Positions 14,976 through 25,062 are shown, counted from the stretch's first letter. The stretch is 32,197 nt of DNA from Dyadobacter sp. SG02 (GCF_900109045.1 NZ_FNYL01000026.1:1-32197), one strand, 5' to 3'. Numbers and translations are program-made. Notes: generated from the letters alone by a model not told the origin.

Positions 14976-17900
14976 ATGAAAAGACCGTTACGATCCCTCC
15001 TCTTCGCGCTGGCTGCCGCGAGTGCCGGTTCTCCCGGCCATGCACAGCTGCTGGCCGCGATCGGGCAGCGGCAACACCCGCTCTTAGCCCAGCAATCCAC
15101 CCGAAGCCTGAAATCGGTATTGCAGGATTTCAAAACCCATTACAAAGTCGATATCCTGTATTTCGACAGCGTGGTCCAGGGTTATGAGGTTCCTGTGAGC
15201 GCCCTGGATTTTCAGGTTAATGCAGAAAAATCGCTCTCAAGAATCCTGAAACCGCTCGGCTTGCAATACAGAAGATCCAAAACCGGTGGGTATATCGTGG
15301 TCAAACCATTGAAGGATGGCAAGAAATCGCAACCGACGCCGGTATCGAATGCGGCCGGACAACCACTCCGGCAATTTTCCTTCACGGCGTCGTCCGAAGG
15401 GCAAACCGCCGGTATGGCAGCGGAAATCGTCCTTAATGGCAAGGTATCCGACGACAAGGGTGCCGGATTGCCGGGCGTAAGCGTGGTGGTGAAAGGTACC
15501 CAGCGCGGAACGATCACCGATGAGCGTGGCGAATTTTCGGTGGAGGTGGCGGACAAAGATGCGATTCTGGTCTTTTCATTCGTCGGTTTTTTGTCGCAGG
15601 AACTGACTGTGGGAAATAAAACCCGGATAGAGGTAATGCTGGCGTCGGATGTCAAATCGCTGGAAGAGCTGGTGGTTACCGGGTACAGCTCGCAGAAAAA
15701 ATCGCTGATGACCGGCTCGGTAGCGAGCGTAAATGTGACCGAGGAAATGCAGAATATGCCCACCACTTCGGCCGGTAATTTGCTTGCCGGAAGGCTCGCG
15801 GGCGTCAACATCAAAACGCCCAACGGGATACCCGGTACCAATCCGGAGATCAGCATCCGGACCGGCTCGTCCCTCAACGCGCAACCAGTAACCTACGTGA
15901 TCGACGGCGTGATCAGGGGCTCGGGTGATTTCAATAACCTCAGTCCGAATGAAATAGAAACGATCACCGTCCTCAAAGATGCGGCTTCGGCGGCTGTCTA
16001 CGGTTCGCGGTCGGCCGGCGGGGTAATCCTCATCACAACGCGCCGGGGAAAAGCGGGCAAGCCTTCGTTCAATTATTCCTTCAATACCGGTTTCGACACC
16101 CGTACGAAAAACGTGGCGCTTACGAGCGCGGTGCAGGCGGGCGAGCTCTACAACCGCATCAACGGCGCTGCCGATCCCGCAGGCTGGGCGTGGTCACAGG
16201 AAGAACTCGATCATTATAAAAGCATTAACAATGGCTGGGGGTACGATCAGCTGGAATCGGTGTGGCGCAATCCGTCTACTTCGCAGCACAACCTGAGCGT
16301 TTCGGGCGGCAGTGAGAAGGTCCGGTACTTTGCCGGGGCGTCTTATGTGAAGCAAAATGGCTTTTTAAAACCTTTGACCTACGACAAATACAATATCCGC
16401 CTGAATGCGACCATCGATGCGACCAAAGATTTGCAATTTTTCGTCGGAATGGGGCTAAGCAACAACCTTCAGGGGAATGTCACCTGGGAAGGGCCGCAGT
16501 CGCTCTACCGGAAACTGCTGGTATGGCAACCCGACCAGCCCGTTTACACCGACAGCGGAAAACTGCTCGATTACGGCTGGATCGCCAATGTAGGCGGGAC
16601 CGTGGCAGGTGACGGCGGTTATGACAAAGTCAATTTTCTCAAACCACAAATCGTCCTCAACGCTACCTACCAGATCCCTGTGATTAAAGGGCTGAGCGCC
16701 AAGGCCGCTTACAGTAAAAATTACGCGTATAACCGGCAGAAAATCTTTCAGAAAAGCTATTTAATGCACGTTATGAAGCGCGACGGCGCCAATAAGCATA
16801 TTGTACATACCGACGACGCGAGCATTATCGGCACGAAAGCTTCGACCAATATTCCGAAAGATTACCTGCGTACCAATGTGGATTGGGGCCAGGATTACCA
16901 GCTGGACCTTCAACTGAACTACGAAAACACGTTCAACAACATTCACCACGTGCAAGGCCTGCTCGTGTACGAGAAAGCGGAATCGAGCGGCAGCGGCATT
17001 TTCGCGGGAAGGGAGACATTCCCCGTGTACACAACCGACCAGTGGTGGGCGGCCAGCGGCACACGCGCGGATGATTACGCGGGCGGAAACACCGATTTCG
17101 TCAGCGGCCGCGCTTCTTACATTGGCCAGTTCAACTACGATTACGACGGGAAGTACCTTGCTACCTTCTCTTTCCGGCAAGACGGCTCCATGAATTTCGC
17201 GCCCGATAAAAGATGGGGCTTTTTTCCGGCGGGTGCAGTAGGATGGGTTATTTCAAAAGAGTCGTTCTTCAAAACACGGGCGATCGACAATCTGAAACTA
17301 CGTCTCTCCGCAGGGCTTACCGGGAACGACGCGGTAGGCGGCCTGAACGGTAGCGCGGTACTGAGCGGCTGGCAATGGCAGGAGTCTTACAAACAAGGTA
17401 CTTCGGCCTATTTTGGCACGGATGGCAAACAGGCCACGGGCATTACCTACGGATCAGTGGTGAACCCGAACCTCACCTGGGAGAAAGCATTGACCTACAA
17501 TGCAGGTGCAGACATTACATTCCTGAAAAACTGGACGGCTACCCTGGAATACTGGAACCGGAAATCTTACGACATCCTGGGCATGCGAACGCAATCGGTT
17601 CCGCCGACATTCAGCCTCACGCTTCCGCCGGAAAATTACGGTGTAATCAAGGCCAAAGGATTTGATGTCAGCATTGGCTATGAAGGCAAGAAGAATGCAT
17701 TCACCTACTTTGGCGGACTCACCGCCTCCTATGGCTGGAACAAAGTGGTGACGCAGGACTACGCCCAGAATGCACAGCAAATCGATATCCCGACGGGAAG
17801 ATCGCTGACGGTCATCAAAGGACTTCAATTCGATAAAATCATCCGTACCCAGTCCGAACTCGACCAGTTCAACAGCGAACATCCCGGCTACAAGTACAAT

Positions 17901-18473
17901 GGCTTCGCCCCCGAACTCGGTATGATGACATATAAAGACCTCAGCGGACCGCAGGGAACGCCGGACGGCATTATCGATACGTACGACCGCGTGGTGATCA
18001 AGGCTAATAACTTCCCCATCGTTTACGGGTTGAACCTCGGCGGAAGCTGGAAGGGATTCAGCGTAGACCTGTTGTTCAATGGTAACCTGAAACAGAAGAA
18101 GTCGTACCAGGACCTTGCCGGCGGCGTGGAATGGAACAGGATGTATTCAGGTTGGTACGACAACAGCTGGACGCCGGGCACACCCGACGCTGCCCTGCCG
18201 AAACGTGTCTCGGCCAATCAATCCAACACCTATAATACCGAATCTTCATTCTGGTATCAGAACGCAGGTTTCGCCCGGTTGAAATACCTGAATGTGAGCT
18301 ACACCGTCCCTACCCGGCTTTATAACAAGGCATTGGAGAGCGTGAAGGTCTATTTCTCGGGAACTAACCTCTTCAACCTGACCGGCTTCTCTTATTACGA
18401 TCCCGAAATCGGGGACGGCACGGCATATCCCGTCATGCGTAGTTTCAATTTTGGTATCAATGTCACATTCTGA
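14976..18473 (+). CDS. SusC-family TonB-dependent receptor with STN signalling domain
   Basis: An outer-membrane importer of 1165 residues that takes up oligosaccharide bound by the partner SusD. Domains in order are: a signal peptide ending near AQLLAA (residues 1-25); an STN domain at about 45-110 (SLKSVLQDFKTHYKVDILYF, then GLQYRRSKTGGYIVVKP), the part that contacts FecR; a CarboxypepD_reg-like domain at about 150-225 (GKVSDDKGAGLPGVSVVVKGTQRGTITDERGEFSV); a plug containing LEELVVTGYSSQKK, LLAGRLAGVNI and TVLKDAASAAVYGSRSAGGVILITT; and a long beta-barrel ending in FNFGINVTF. The spacing to FecR is 71 bases, where the promoter recognised by the adjacent sigma factor probably lies. No truncation or missing motif was seen. 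The glycan cannot be read from the sequence. Confidence 0.97.
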   Translation: MKRPLRSLLFALAAASAGSPGHAQLLAAIGQRQHPLLAQQSTRSLKSVLQDFKTHYKVDILYFDSVVQGYEVPVSALDFQVNAEKSLSRILKPLGLQYRRSKTGGYIVVKPLKDGKKSQPTPVSNAAGQPLRQFSFTASSEGQTAGMAAEIVLNGKVSDDKGAGLPGVSVVVKGTQRGTITDERGEFSVEVADKDAILVFSFVGFLSQELTVGNKTRIEVMLASDVKSLEELVVTGYSSQKKSLMTGSVASVNVTEEMQNMPTTSAGNLLAGRLAGVNIKTPNGIPGTNPEISIRTGSSLNAQPVTYVIDGVIRGSGDFNNLSPNEIETITVLKDAASAAVYGSRSAGGVILITTRRGKAGKPSFNYSFNTGFDTRTKNVALTSAVQAGELYNRINGAADPAGWAWSQEELDHYKSINNGWGYDQLESVWRNPSTSQHNLSVSGGSEKVRYFAGASYVKQNGFLKPLTYDKYNIRLNATIDATKDLQFFVGMGLSNNLQGNVTWEGPQSLYRKLLVWQPDQPVYTDSGKLLDYGWIANVGGTVAGDGGYDKVNFLKPQIVLNATYQIPVIKGLSAKAAYSKNYAYNRQKIFQKSYLMHVMKRDGANKHIVHTDDASIIGTKASTNIPKDYLRTNVDWGQDYQLDLQLNYENTFNNIHHVQGLLVYEKAESSGSGIFAGRETFPVYTTDQWWAASGTRADDYAGGNTDFVSGRASYIGQFNYDYDGKYLATFSFRQDGSMNFAPDKRWGFFPAGAVGWVISKESFFKTRAIDNLKLRLSAGLTGNDAVGGLNGSAVLSGWQWQESYKQGTSAYFGTDGKQATGITYGSVVNPNLTWEKALTYNAGADITFLKNWTATLEYWNRKSYDILGMRTQSVPPTFSLTLPPENYGVIKAKGFDVSIGYEGKKNAFTYFGGLTASYGWNKVVTQDYAQNAQQIDIPTGRSLTVIKGLQFDKIIRTQSELDQFNSEHPGYKYNGFAPELGMMTYKDLSGPQGTPDGIIDTYDRVVIKANNFPIVYGLNLGGSWKGFSVDLLFNGNLKQKKSYQDLAGGVEWNRMYSGWYDNSWTPGTPDAALPKRVSANQSNTYNTESSFWYQNAGFARLKYLNVSYTVPTRLYNKALESVKVYFSGTNLFNLTGFSYYDPEIGDGTAYPVMRSFNFGINVTF

Positions 18474-18493
18474 CAATTCAAAAGGATTTTATC

Positions 18494-20293
18494 ATGCGTA
18501 AACATATCATAAAGCTCTCATTAATATGCCTGGCGGCCGGTTGGCTTCCCCAGGCTTGCAAGCCGGACCTCGACTACGTCAATACGGGCGCCATCAACCC
18601 CGATAACGTCTGGAATGACGAAAAGCTGATCAGCGCATTTCTGACCGACATTCATGGTAACATGATCCCATCCTGGCCTGTCAACGCCAATAGCAGCGAC
18701 GAGGGCATGAATGCGCCCGGCTCGATGAGTAACTACCTCAGGGGTATTATCAGCGTCGCTTCCGACGGCCAGAACCTGACTTACACCAATATCGACAAGA
18801 TCAACTTTTTCCTCGCAAAACTGCCGGGCGTATCCTCCACGGTACTTTCCGAAGAACAAAAGAAACAAATGTCCGGCCAGGCGCTTTTCTGGCGGGCGTG
18901 GGATTATTTCGGCAAGGTGGCCACTTTCGGCGGTGTTCCCCTGATCCTGCAACCGCAGGACCCGGCCAACAAAGAGAGTCTTTTCGTGCCCAGGAATAAA
19001 ACCTCCGAATGCATCACGCAGATTCTCGCAGACCTGGACGCCGCCATTGCCGCATTGCCCGATCAATGGGATAATGCCAATTACGGACGCATCGATAAAG
19101 GTGCGGCCATGGCATTTAAAGGAAAGGTATTGCTCTGGTACGCGAGCCCGCTGTTCAACCCATCGAATGATCCATCGCGGTGGCAGAAAGCCTATGAAGC
19201 AAATAAGGCTGCCGTGGACTTCCTGAGAGCACAGGGAAAAGGCTTGCTTGGCGCGTATGGACAATTATGGAAGCAGGAGCGCAACAAGGAAGTGATTATG
19301 GTCAACCAGTTTTCTTACCCCGATCACCCGTTCAACCAGGCGGGCATCCGGCCGCAGCCGCTCACGCAAGGCGACGCGAACAAGGATCAGCCGTTGCTGC
19401 CATTGTTGAATGCTTATCCTAAAAAAGACGGTACGCCCATGCAGTTCGACGCCGCCAGACTGGCCAGTGACCCGGCTTATAACGAGCAGTACCTGACCGA
19501 TTTCGTCACCAACCGCGACGACCGGTTCTACGCGACGATTTTCACCGGAGGCACGCCTTATCCTACCCCCGACCTCCCGACCGGAACACGGTATTGGAGC
19601 GCATGGCGAAAAGCGGCAGACGCCAGCTCCCCCGGCGGGTTCAAATATGTTTCCCTCGCCAGCGATCAGAAATCCGTCACGATCGGGGCGGGCGTTTCAG
19701 GGTTCTTTTGCATTAAAGGGCTCGACAATACCCTCACGAGCACGGTCATCGGCAATGCCGCGACGGACTGGGTAGAAATACGCTTCGCGGAAGTGCTGAT
19801 GCATTACGGCGAAGCTGCCAACGAAGTCGGCAAACCGGAGGAAGCATTGCAGGTATTGAAAGACATCCGCGCGCGGGCAGGCATTACGCCGGGCGCATCA
19901 GGCAAATACGGTATTACGGCTACTACGCAGGCAGGCATCCGCGAGGCATATATGGCGGAGCGATTCGTGGAATTTGCGTTCGAAAACAAGCGCTGGGGTG
20001 ATTTGCGGCGGTGGAAGCGATTTGACGTAATCAACAAAACCGGGTTTCGTCAGGGTATCTATTTCGTGTTGAAGGATGGGGCAAAAGTTGAATGGACCGA
20101 TGATATTTCCGACGCCGCAGTCCGCAAGAAATTCACGGCCGTATTCATCGAAAACCTCGACGGCGATCCGCAATACAAGTTCAATCTCGACCTGAACCAC
20201 TGGTTTTACCCGATCAGCCAGCCGAACCTGGAAGCCAGCTCCGTATTGAAGCAAAATGCGGAATGGGGCGGCACATTCAATCCATTGGATTAA
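18494..20293 (+). CDS. SusD/RagB-family glycan-binding lipoprotein
   Basis: A 599-residue surface lipoprotein that captures the glycan and lids the SusC channel. Signal peptide MRKHIIKLSLICLAAGWLPQ is followed by AC with Cys22 as the probable lipidated residue; the lipobox is imperfect (Pro at -3). The N-terminal SusD-like domain includes NPDNVWNDEKLISAFLTDIHGNM and QALFWRAWDYFGKVATFGGVPLI. The C-terminal SusD domain includes WVEIRFAEVLMHYGEAANEVGKPEEALQVLKDIRARAGI, REAYMAERFVEFAFENKRWGDLRRWKR and a HWFYPIS end. It starts 20 bases after the SusC stop with an AAGGA element before the ATG, so the two form one transcript that ends at the terminator at 20309-20347. Confidence 0.97.
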   Translation: MRKHIIKLSLICLAAGWLPQACKPDLDYVNTGAINPDNVWNDEKLISAFLTDIHGNMIPSWPVNANSSDEGMNAPGSMSNYLRGIISVASDGQNLTYTNIDKINFFLAKLPGVSSTVLSEEQKKQMSGQALFWRAWDYFGKVATFGGVPLILQPQDPANKESLFVPRNKTSECITQILADLDAAIAALPDQWDNANYGRIDKGAAMAFKGKVLLWYASPLFNPSNDPSRWQKAYEANKAAVDFLRAQGKGLLGAYGQLWKQERNKEVIMVNQFSYPDHPFNQAGIRPQPLTQGDANKDQPLLPLLNAYPKKDGTPMQFDAARLASDPAYNEQYLTDFVTNRDDRFYATIFTGGTPYPTPDLPTGTRYWSAWRKAADASSPGGFKYVSLASDQKSVTIGAGVSGFFCIKGLDNTLTSTVIGNAATDWVEIRFAEVLMHYGEAANEVGKPEEALQVLKDIRARAGITPGASGKYGITATTQAGIREAYMAERFVEFAFENKRWGDLRRWKRFDVINKTGFRQGIYFVLKDGAKVEWTDDISDAAVRKKFTAVFIENLDGDPQYKFNLDLNHWFYPISQPNLEASSVLKQNAEWGGTFNPLD

Positions 20294-20308
20294 AGTAAAG
20301 TAAGTGTG

Positions 20309-20347
20309 AAAGGCGATGATGCTAAAAGAACAGGCATCATCGCCTTT
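20309..20347 (+). terminator. rho-independent terminator after susD-like gene
   Basis: AAAGGCGATGATGC (20309-20322) pairs perfectly over 14 bases with GCATCATCGCCTTT (20334-20347) around an 11-base loop, followed by CTATATTTT. It lies 15 bases after the SusD stop and separates that operon from the next gene, which therefore needs its own promoter. Confidence 0.85.
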
Positions 20348-20393
20348 CTATATTTTAATACAAATACCTATTTTTCAATAAATTACCTATGAC

Positions 20394-22676
20394 ATGCGAG
20401 TTCAATTTCTCCAAACACTTATCCTGACCCTTTTTCTCGCTCTGCTGGCGTCCCGTAGCCACGCCCAGCAGGATTTCAGTACCGATTATTTTAAAATCAG
20501 TATCAACAACAAAGGATGGATCACGAGTATGAAAAACGTGACGGGCAAGACGCACCAGCGCGAATTCAGTCCGGCCGACAAGCCATCCCCACTATTATCG
20601 CTCTTTGATAGTAAAAAGAATAAGTACTATCAGCCCACAAAAGCTATTTTTAATAAAACCAGACAGGCATTTACATTACATTATGCCAATGGCTCGGTGG
20701 CTACGGTTTCACTCGTCGCCCACAAAAAGTACTTTAAATTGAAATTGCAATCGCTCCAACCCCGCAACGGCATCGACAATGTGCAGTGGGGCGCCTACCA
20801 TACCAATATCACCAACCTTTTCGGGGAGATCATCGGTGTGGCGCGCGATACGAGCGAAGCCGTCAACTATGCCATCGGCATGCTGGCGCTCAACGACAAC
20901 ACGCTCGGTGGAACGTCCGAAACGGTGGCCGACGCCGCACCTTTCCAGTACATTATCCATAGTCCCGACAAAAAGCGTTTCCCGCTTCCCGCGCACCTGC
21001 ACGAGGGACAGGTATTTCCCATCGGCGGAGACGGTATCAGCGACGTGGCCTTTTACGCGCATAAGGAGCCTTATTACAGGATTTTGTACGGCAATGCCGC
21101 GCAGATCGACAAGCAGGGCAGAATATCCATTGCCTACAATTCAAGGGACAGGGCACCCGAGCGGACGGTATTCTTTTCTTTAATCCCCAACATGGAGGTC
21201 AACATCCCTAACCACCTGGACGTACAGCCATTGCCGGGCATAGACTATGTGGGCTCGTCGGTAGCATTCTGGGGCAGCCCCGACAGCACCGCGTTAATGG
21301 ATGTGGTTCAGAACATTGTGTTATCCGAAGGTCTTCCCTACCCTACCTTCAATGGTAAATGGGTCAAAGATCCTTCCGCATACCTGCCCGACGTGCTCAC
21401 GAGCGGGGGCGTCTACGACAGCATTGTGCCTTACACGCATCAGTTGGGTTTCAAGGCCATGAGCCTCTACGACCAGGGCTTTATCCGCCCCGACCGTGGC
21501 AATGAAGGCTATATCGATGGAAAGCATTTTGAGAAGAAACCTTTGAAAATGGCTTCCGGGGACAAATCGCACAGGGAGTTTTCTGAAACCGCGGCACGCC
21601 TGGGCATTATCATCGGCCGGACGCCCATTACCACCGCCCTCGCACCCGGCACCAAAGACGCGAGCCCTATCCCCAGCGACAGCCTCTGCTACCAGCAAAA
21701 ACGCATTCTGACCAAAAGCCTCGGCGCGACCGACACCCTGATATTCGTCGACGACCCTCGGTACCTGGATGAAATAGCCAGCTGGGAAGGCCATTGCAAG
21801 AACCTGAACATGATCAAAATCGGCAAGGAACTCATTCATTATCTGGGCATTTCCAAAGAGGCACCTTACCGGTTACTGAACGTCAGACGCGGCTACTGGA
21901 ATACCGCAACCGCCAGCCACGCTGCGGGCGACACCATCTATAAGCTGCAAGTGACGATCAACTACGGTTACGACGGGCTGATCCCCAATATGCAGTTGCA
22001 GGACCAGATCGCGGAATATTATGCAACGGTTTGCAAGGTCAACGGCCTGGCTTATTACGATTTCGACGGCCAGGAGTTTTTGTTTAACAATGGTCACGGT
22101 TACTACTCCGTCAAACGCTTTTTCCGCAATATGTTCGAGAAAGCCAAAGCGCTGGGCGTTCCGTACATCCGTTTCACCGGATCGACACTCTCGGAAGGTT
22201 CCTGGCATTACCAGAGCATCTGGAATGTGGGCGGGGGTAAAAACCTGTACGACGTCGAAAGGCGGGAATGGGGTAGCGCTACAAGCCAGGGTAAGGATCT
22301 CCGGGACGTGACCTATGCCAACTTTTTCCCGTCAGGAATGGGCGGCAACTTCCCGGTCAAGGCGGGCTCGACGGTGGCGCAATATGAGCATATTCAGGCT
22401 ATTTCGGTGGGTGTAGGCTCCACTTACAGCTTGCAAATCAACCAGAAGGACGTGGAGGCCTGCGCGGAGAAATACGCAATTTTTAAAGCGATCAGAACCT
22501 GGGAAAACGCCCGCGCAGCCAATGCATTTCCAAGGTGGGTCAAAAAGCAGCTCGCCGATCCGGCAAACCAGTTCCACCTGGAAGAGCTCGACGAAAACAC
22601 CTGGCAACTCTACAAAACCGATCTCGACGGTGGAAACAGGACGCCGCTTTGTAAGCTTAGACGAGCATTCAAATAA
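20394..22676 (+). CDS. secreted protein of unrecognised family, possible glycoside hydrolase; 3' frameshift likely
   Basis: This exported protein of 760 residues has the signal peptide MRVQFLQTLILTLFLALLAS followed by RSHAQQ. Residues 25-300 are beta-rich (FSTDYFKISINNKGWITSMKN, HYANGSVATVSLVAHKKYFKLK), like the N-terminal sandwich of several glycoside hydrolases. The second half could be a TIM barrel, with YPTFNGKWVKDPSAYLPDV, then AYYDFDGQEFLFNNGHGYYS (553 onward: Asp556, Asp558 and Glu561 as candidate acidic residues) and YIRFTGSTLSEGSWHYQSIW. I do not recognise the family. The frame ends abruptly with NRTPLCKLRRAFK. Skipping one base near 22640-22655 joins it to a frame reading FVSLDEHSNNFDVPWQSNGK, ending at TAA 22765-22767, a far better C-terminus. 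Its position directly after SusD suggests it acts on the imported glycan; this is inference. Confidence 0.75.
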   Translation: MRVQFLQTLILTLFLALLASRSHAQQDFSTDYFKISINNKGWITSMKNVTGKTHQREFSPADKPSPLLSLFDSKKNKYYQPTKAIFNKTRQAFTLHYANGSVATVSLVAHKKYFKLKLQSLQPRNGIDNVQWGAYHTNITNLFGEIIGVARDTSEAVNYAIGMLALNDNTLGGTSETVADAAPFQYIIHSPDKKRFPLPAHLHEGQVFPIGGDGISDVAFYAHKEPYYRILYGNAAQIDKQGRISIAYNSRDRAPERTVFFSLIPNMEVNIPNHLDVQPLPGIDYVGSSVAFWGSPDSTALMDVVQNIVLSEGLPYPTFNGKWVKDPSAYLPDVLTSGGVYDSIVPYTHQLGFKAMSLYDQGFIRPDRGNEGYIDGKHFEKKPLKMASGDKSHREFSETAARLGIIIGRTPITTALAPGTKDASPIPSDSLCYQQKRILTKSLGATDTLIFVDDPRYLDEIASWEGHCKNLNMIKIGKELIHYLGISKEAPYRLLNVRRGYWNTATASHAAGDTIYKLQVTINYGYDGLIPNMQLQDQIAEYYATVCKVNGLAYYDFDGQEFLFNNGHGYYSVKRFFRNMFEKAKALGVPYIRFTGSTLSEGSWHYQSIWNVGGGKNLYDVERREWGSATSQGKDLRDVTYANFFPSGMGGNFPVKAGSTVAQYEHIQAISVGVGSTYSLQINQKDVEACAEKYAIFKAIRTWENARAANAFPRWVKKQLADPANQFHLEELDENTWQLYKTDLDGGNRTPLCKLRRAFK

Positions 22677-22794
22677 CTTCGATGTCCCCTGGCAGTCGAA
22701 TGGCAAATGCGTGGTGCAAATGTCCTTCGACTGCCCGCGGCCCGGTGTGCTCAGGGCGACATCCTAACTACATTTAATCCAACCTCGTTTGATT

Positions 22795-22830
22795 AAAAAG
22801 CCCGCAAGTCACTGACCTGCGGGCTTATGC
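22795..22830 (-). terminator. rho-independent terminator, mainly for the minus-strand operon
   Basis: AGCCCGCA (22799-22806) pairs with TGCGGGCT (22818-22825). On the minus strand the hairpin is followed by CTTTTTAATC, a proper T-tract for the five-gene operon ending at 22882. On the plus strand only TTA follows, so it would end the plus gene less efficiently. Confidence 0.8.
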
Positions 22831-22881
22831 ATCACCGATTAACCTAATGGACTAATATATCAGTGCGGAACGGCTTAATCT

Positions 22882-25044
22882 TTAATTCACAATCACTTCG
22901 TCGACAAACAGCCAGCCCTTATTCCCTTTTCCCGAATGCCAGGCCGGTATTTTTGAAAGCGGTTTCGCGACGAGTTTGATGCAGCTCAGTTGCTGGGGCG
23001 CGAAGCCGGCTTCGTAAACAATGTTTTCTGCACCCGGAATGTCCTTGGCCGGCACGCCCGGGGTGATTACTTTCAACAATTTCAGCGTTTTCGGGTCGGC
23101 GCCACCCCAAACTTCGATCCTCGTGGGCTCGAAAATGAAGCTTCCGAAGCTCCGCAACGTACTCAGTGTCACGTTGCTTGCTCTTACCGGCTTGTTGAAG
23201 AACAGGTAACTCTGGAAATCGTTTTCGACATAACCCAGCCAGGTACCGCTCACACGTTCTGTGTCACCCACTTTGCCATCGGATACCGACGAGGCGCCTT
23301 TGGCATGATACCGCTGATCAACCGGCGTGATCAGCTGCGCGCTGTCGACATGGAACCCTTCTTTAAAAAACAGCTTACTCACGAGCGTACTGCCGTACCA
23401 TCCCTGCCGGAACGCCCTTGCTTTGAGGGTGATATTGCCATTAACGGGGATAGGCTTCTCGTAAATGGGCGATGTGGCGCTATCCGGCTCGGAACCGTCC
23501 AGGGTGTAGCGTATCACGGTTCCGGCAATCTGATGCTTCATGGAAACCGTTTCGCCCTTGCTTATCAGCTGCTTTTCATTCAGGATCACGGGCGGGTTAA
23601 GCGCCATTACGAGTGTATCGCTCCGGAAACCGGTTTCAAATGCAATTTTCTGACCCTTTTTTAAATTTTCCAAATCCTTAGGGGCGATGCCCGTACTCCA
23701 CAAATAGACCCTTTTAAGTGACGGGAAGCCATCGAGCGATTTCACGTGCGCCATGGTAACGCCCGTACCGCTTAACGAAAGCTCGCGCAGGTTAGCCAGT
23801 TTTTTCAGCTCGGTCAGGTTGCTCCCCGTAATGTCGGTAAAGTTCAATATCAGTCTGCGGAGCTCCGGAAACTTGGCCAGCGCCTTGATATCCTCGTCCT
23901 TCACGGGCATTTTGCTCAGATCCATCGCGACGATCTGGTCCTTCAACGGCATCAGGCCTTCGATATCCTGGCTTTTGAAACTGGCCCGGTTGTAAAAATT
24001 CACAAACAATGCCGGCGACCCTGCGGACAATGGCTTGATCAGCCGGTAGTTGGTATTCAGTTTCTTCACCTCGTCGGCGGACGCCGCACTGAATGCATAT
24101 TGCTCTTCGGTACGGTCCCCGCCCAGCACATTCTGCGCGTAGGTGTACACGGGGTTTTGCGGTGAAAGCGAGCTGACAAGCTGGTCAAAGCGCGAGCCGC
24201 CTTTTACCCAAGCCGCGAGCAATACCACTTCTTCCTCCGTCAATTGTACCTTGCCGCGTGGCGGCATATGTTTTTTGTCGTCGAGCGGCAAATGCAGACG
24301 ACTGATCAGCAGGCCCAGATCCGCTTTGGTAGTATCCCAAAGCACCCCGCCTTTTCCGCCTTTCGCAAGCAGGGCCTGGGTCTGCATTTGCAACCCGCCT
24401 TTCGATTTTTCTTCATTATGGCAGGAAAGACATTTCTGTTCGATCACCGGTTTCACCAGGTGTTCATAAACTTTGGCTTCTTCGAACGCCACTTGCTGCG
24501 CAGGTTCGGCCGATGGCCCCAGCGGGGAAATCAGGAAATCTTCGCCATGCGTAAGGTTCCCGCCCAGGTGCCCGCCCACGAAGAGCAATACCAGAAATGC
24601 CCCTGCGATCGCTTTTGAACCGATTTTCCAGGGTGACAGAGACTTTCTCGCCCCATACCATATAAGTGCAGCGATGGAAATGGCAATGCCCAGCCATTTA
24701 TGCCAAAGTAATGTATCCGACTCGTAGCCTTCCTCATGGGACAACACAAACCCGGAAAATGCAGCCACGGCTGCCGTGAATGTACCAATCACCAGCAGAC
24801 TATCCGCTAACCCTTCATTCCACGTATGGGAATCCGGTTTCCGTTCTATCAGCACCCAGAGGCTGTAAAGGATCAGTACCACCAATGGAAAGTGTAGCAC
24901 AAGCGGGTGCATTCTTCCCAGGGCCTGCATCCATTGCGGCACGGCAAACCGGCTTTCGAAGAATAACAGAAAAACGAGCAATCCATTCAGGAAAAAGGCG
25001 GTATTGTAGACGTACCCTTTCCAATCCGACAAAATTCTACTCAC
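22882..25044 (-). CDS. DUF2231 membrane protein with cytochrome-c-like (PSCyt1), LRR and hexosaminidase C-terminal-like domains
   Basis: A 720-residue multidomain protein. Residues 15-160 hold four to five membrane helices of the DUF2231 type (MHPLVLHFPLVVLILYSLWVL, WHKWLGIAISIAALIWYGA). A cytochrome-c-like domain follows with a single CLSCH motif at 205-209 and MPPRGKVQLTEEEVVLLAAWVKGG. Residues 370-460 are short leucine-rich repeats (FPELRRLILNFTDITGSNL, NLRELSLSGTGVTMAHVKSL). Then comes a chitobiase/hexosaminidase C-terminal-like segment (IRYTLDGSEPDSATSPIYEKP), and the end resembles an F5/8-type carbohydrate-binding domain. It would sit in the cytoplasmic membrane with the bulk in the periplasm, possibly passing electrons. 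The GTG start at 25044 follows the DUF1501 stop by 18 bases, making it the last gene of the operon. The function of this family is unknown. Confidence 0.88.
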   Translation of the reverse strand: MSRILSDWKGYVYNTAFFLNGLLVFLLFFESRFAVPQWMQALGRMHPLVLHFPLVVLILYSLWVLIERKPDSHTWNEGLADSLLVIGTFTAAVAAFSGFVLSHEEGYESDTLLWHKWLGIAISIAALIWYGARKSLSPWKIGSKAIAGAFLVLLFVGGHLGGNLTHGEDFLISPLGPSAEPAQQVAFEEAKVYEHLVKPVIEQKCLSCHNEEKSKGGLQMQTQALLAKGGKGGVLWDTTKADLGLLISRLHLPLDDKKHMPPRGKVQLTEEEVVLLAAWVKGGSRFDQLVSSLSPQNPVYTYAQNVLGGDRTEEQYAFSAASADEVKKLNTNYRLIKPLSAGSPALFVNFYNRASFKSQDIEGLMPLKDQIVAMDLSKMPVKDEDIKALAKFPELRRLILNFTDITGSNLTELKKLANLRELSLSGTGVTMAHVKSLDGFPSLKRVYLWSTGIAPKDLENLKKGQKIAFETGFRSDTLVMALNPPVILNEKQLISKGETVSMKHQIAGTVIRYTLDGSEPDSATSPIYEKPIPVNGNITLKARAFRQGWYGSTLVSKLFFKEGFHVDSAQLITPVDQRYHAKGASSVSDGKVGDTERVSGTWLGYVENDFQSYLFFNKPVRASNVTLSTLRSFGSFIFEPTRIEVWGGADPKTLKLLKVITPGVPAKDIPGAENIVYEAGFAPQQLSCIKLVAKPLSKIPAWHSGKGNKGWLFVDEVIVN

Positions 25045-25062
25045 TGTATCAGAGGTTAATAC

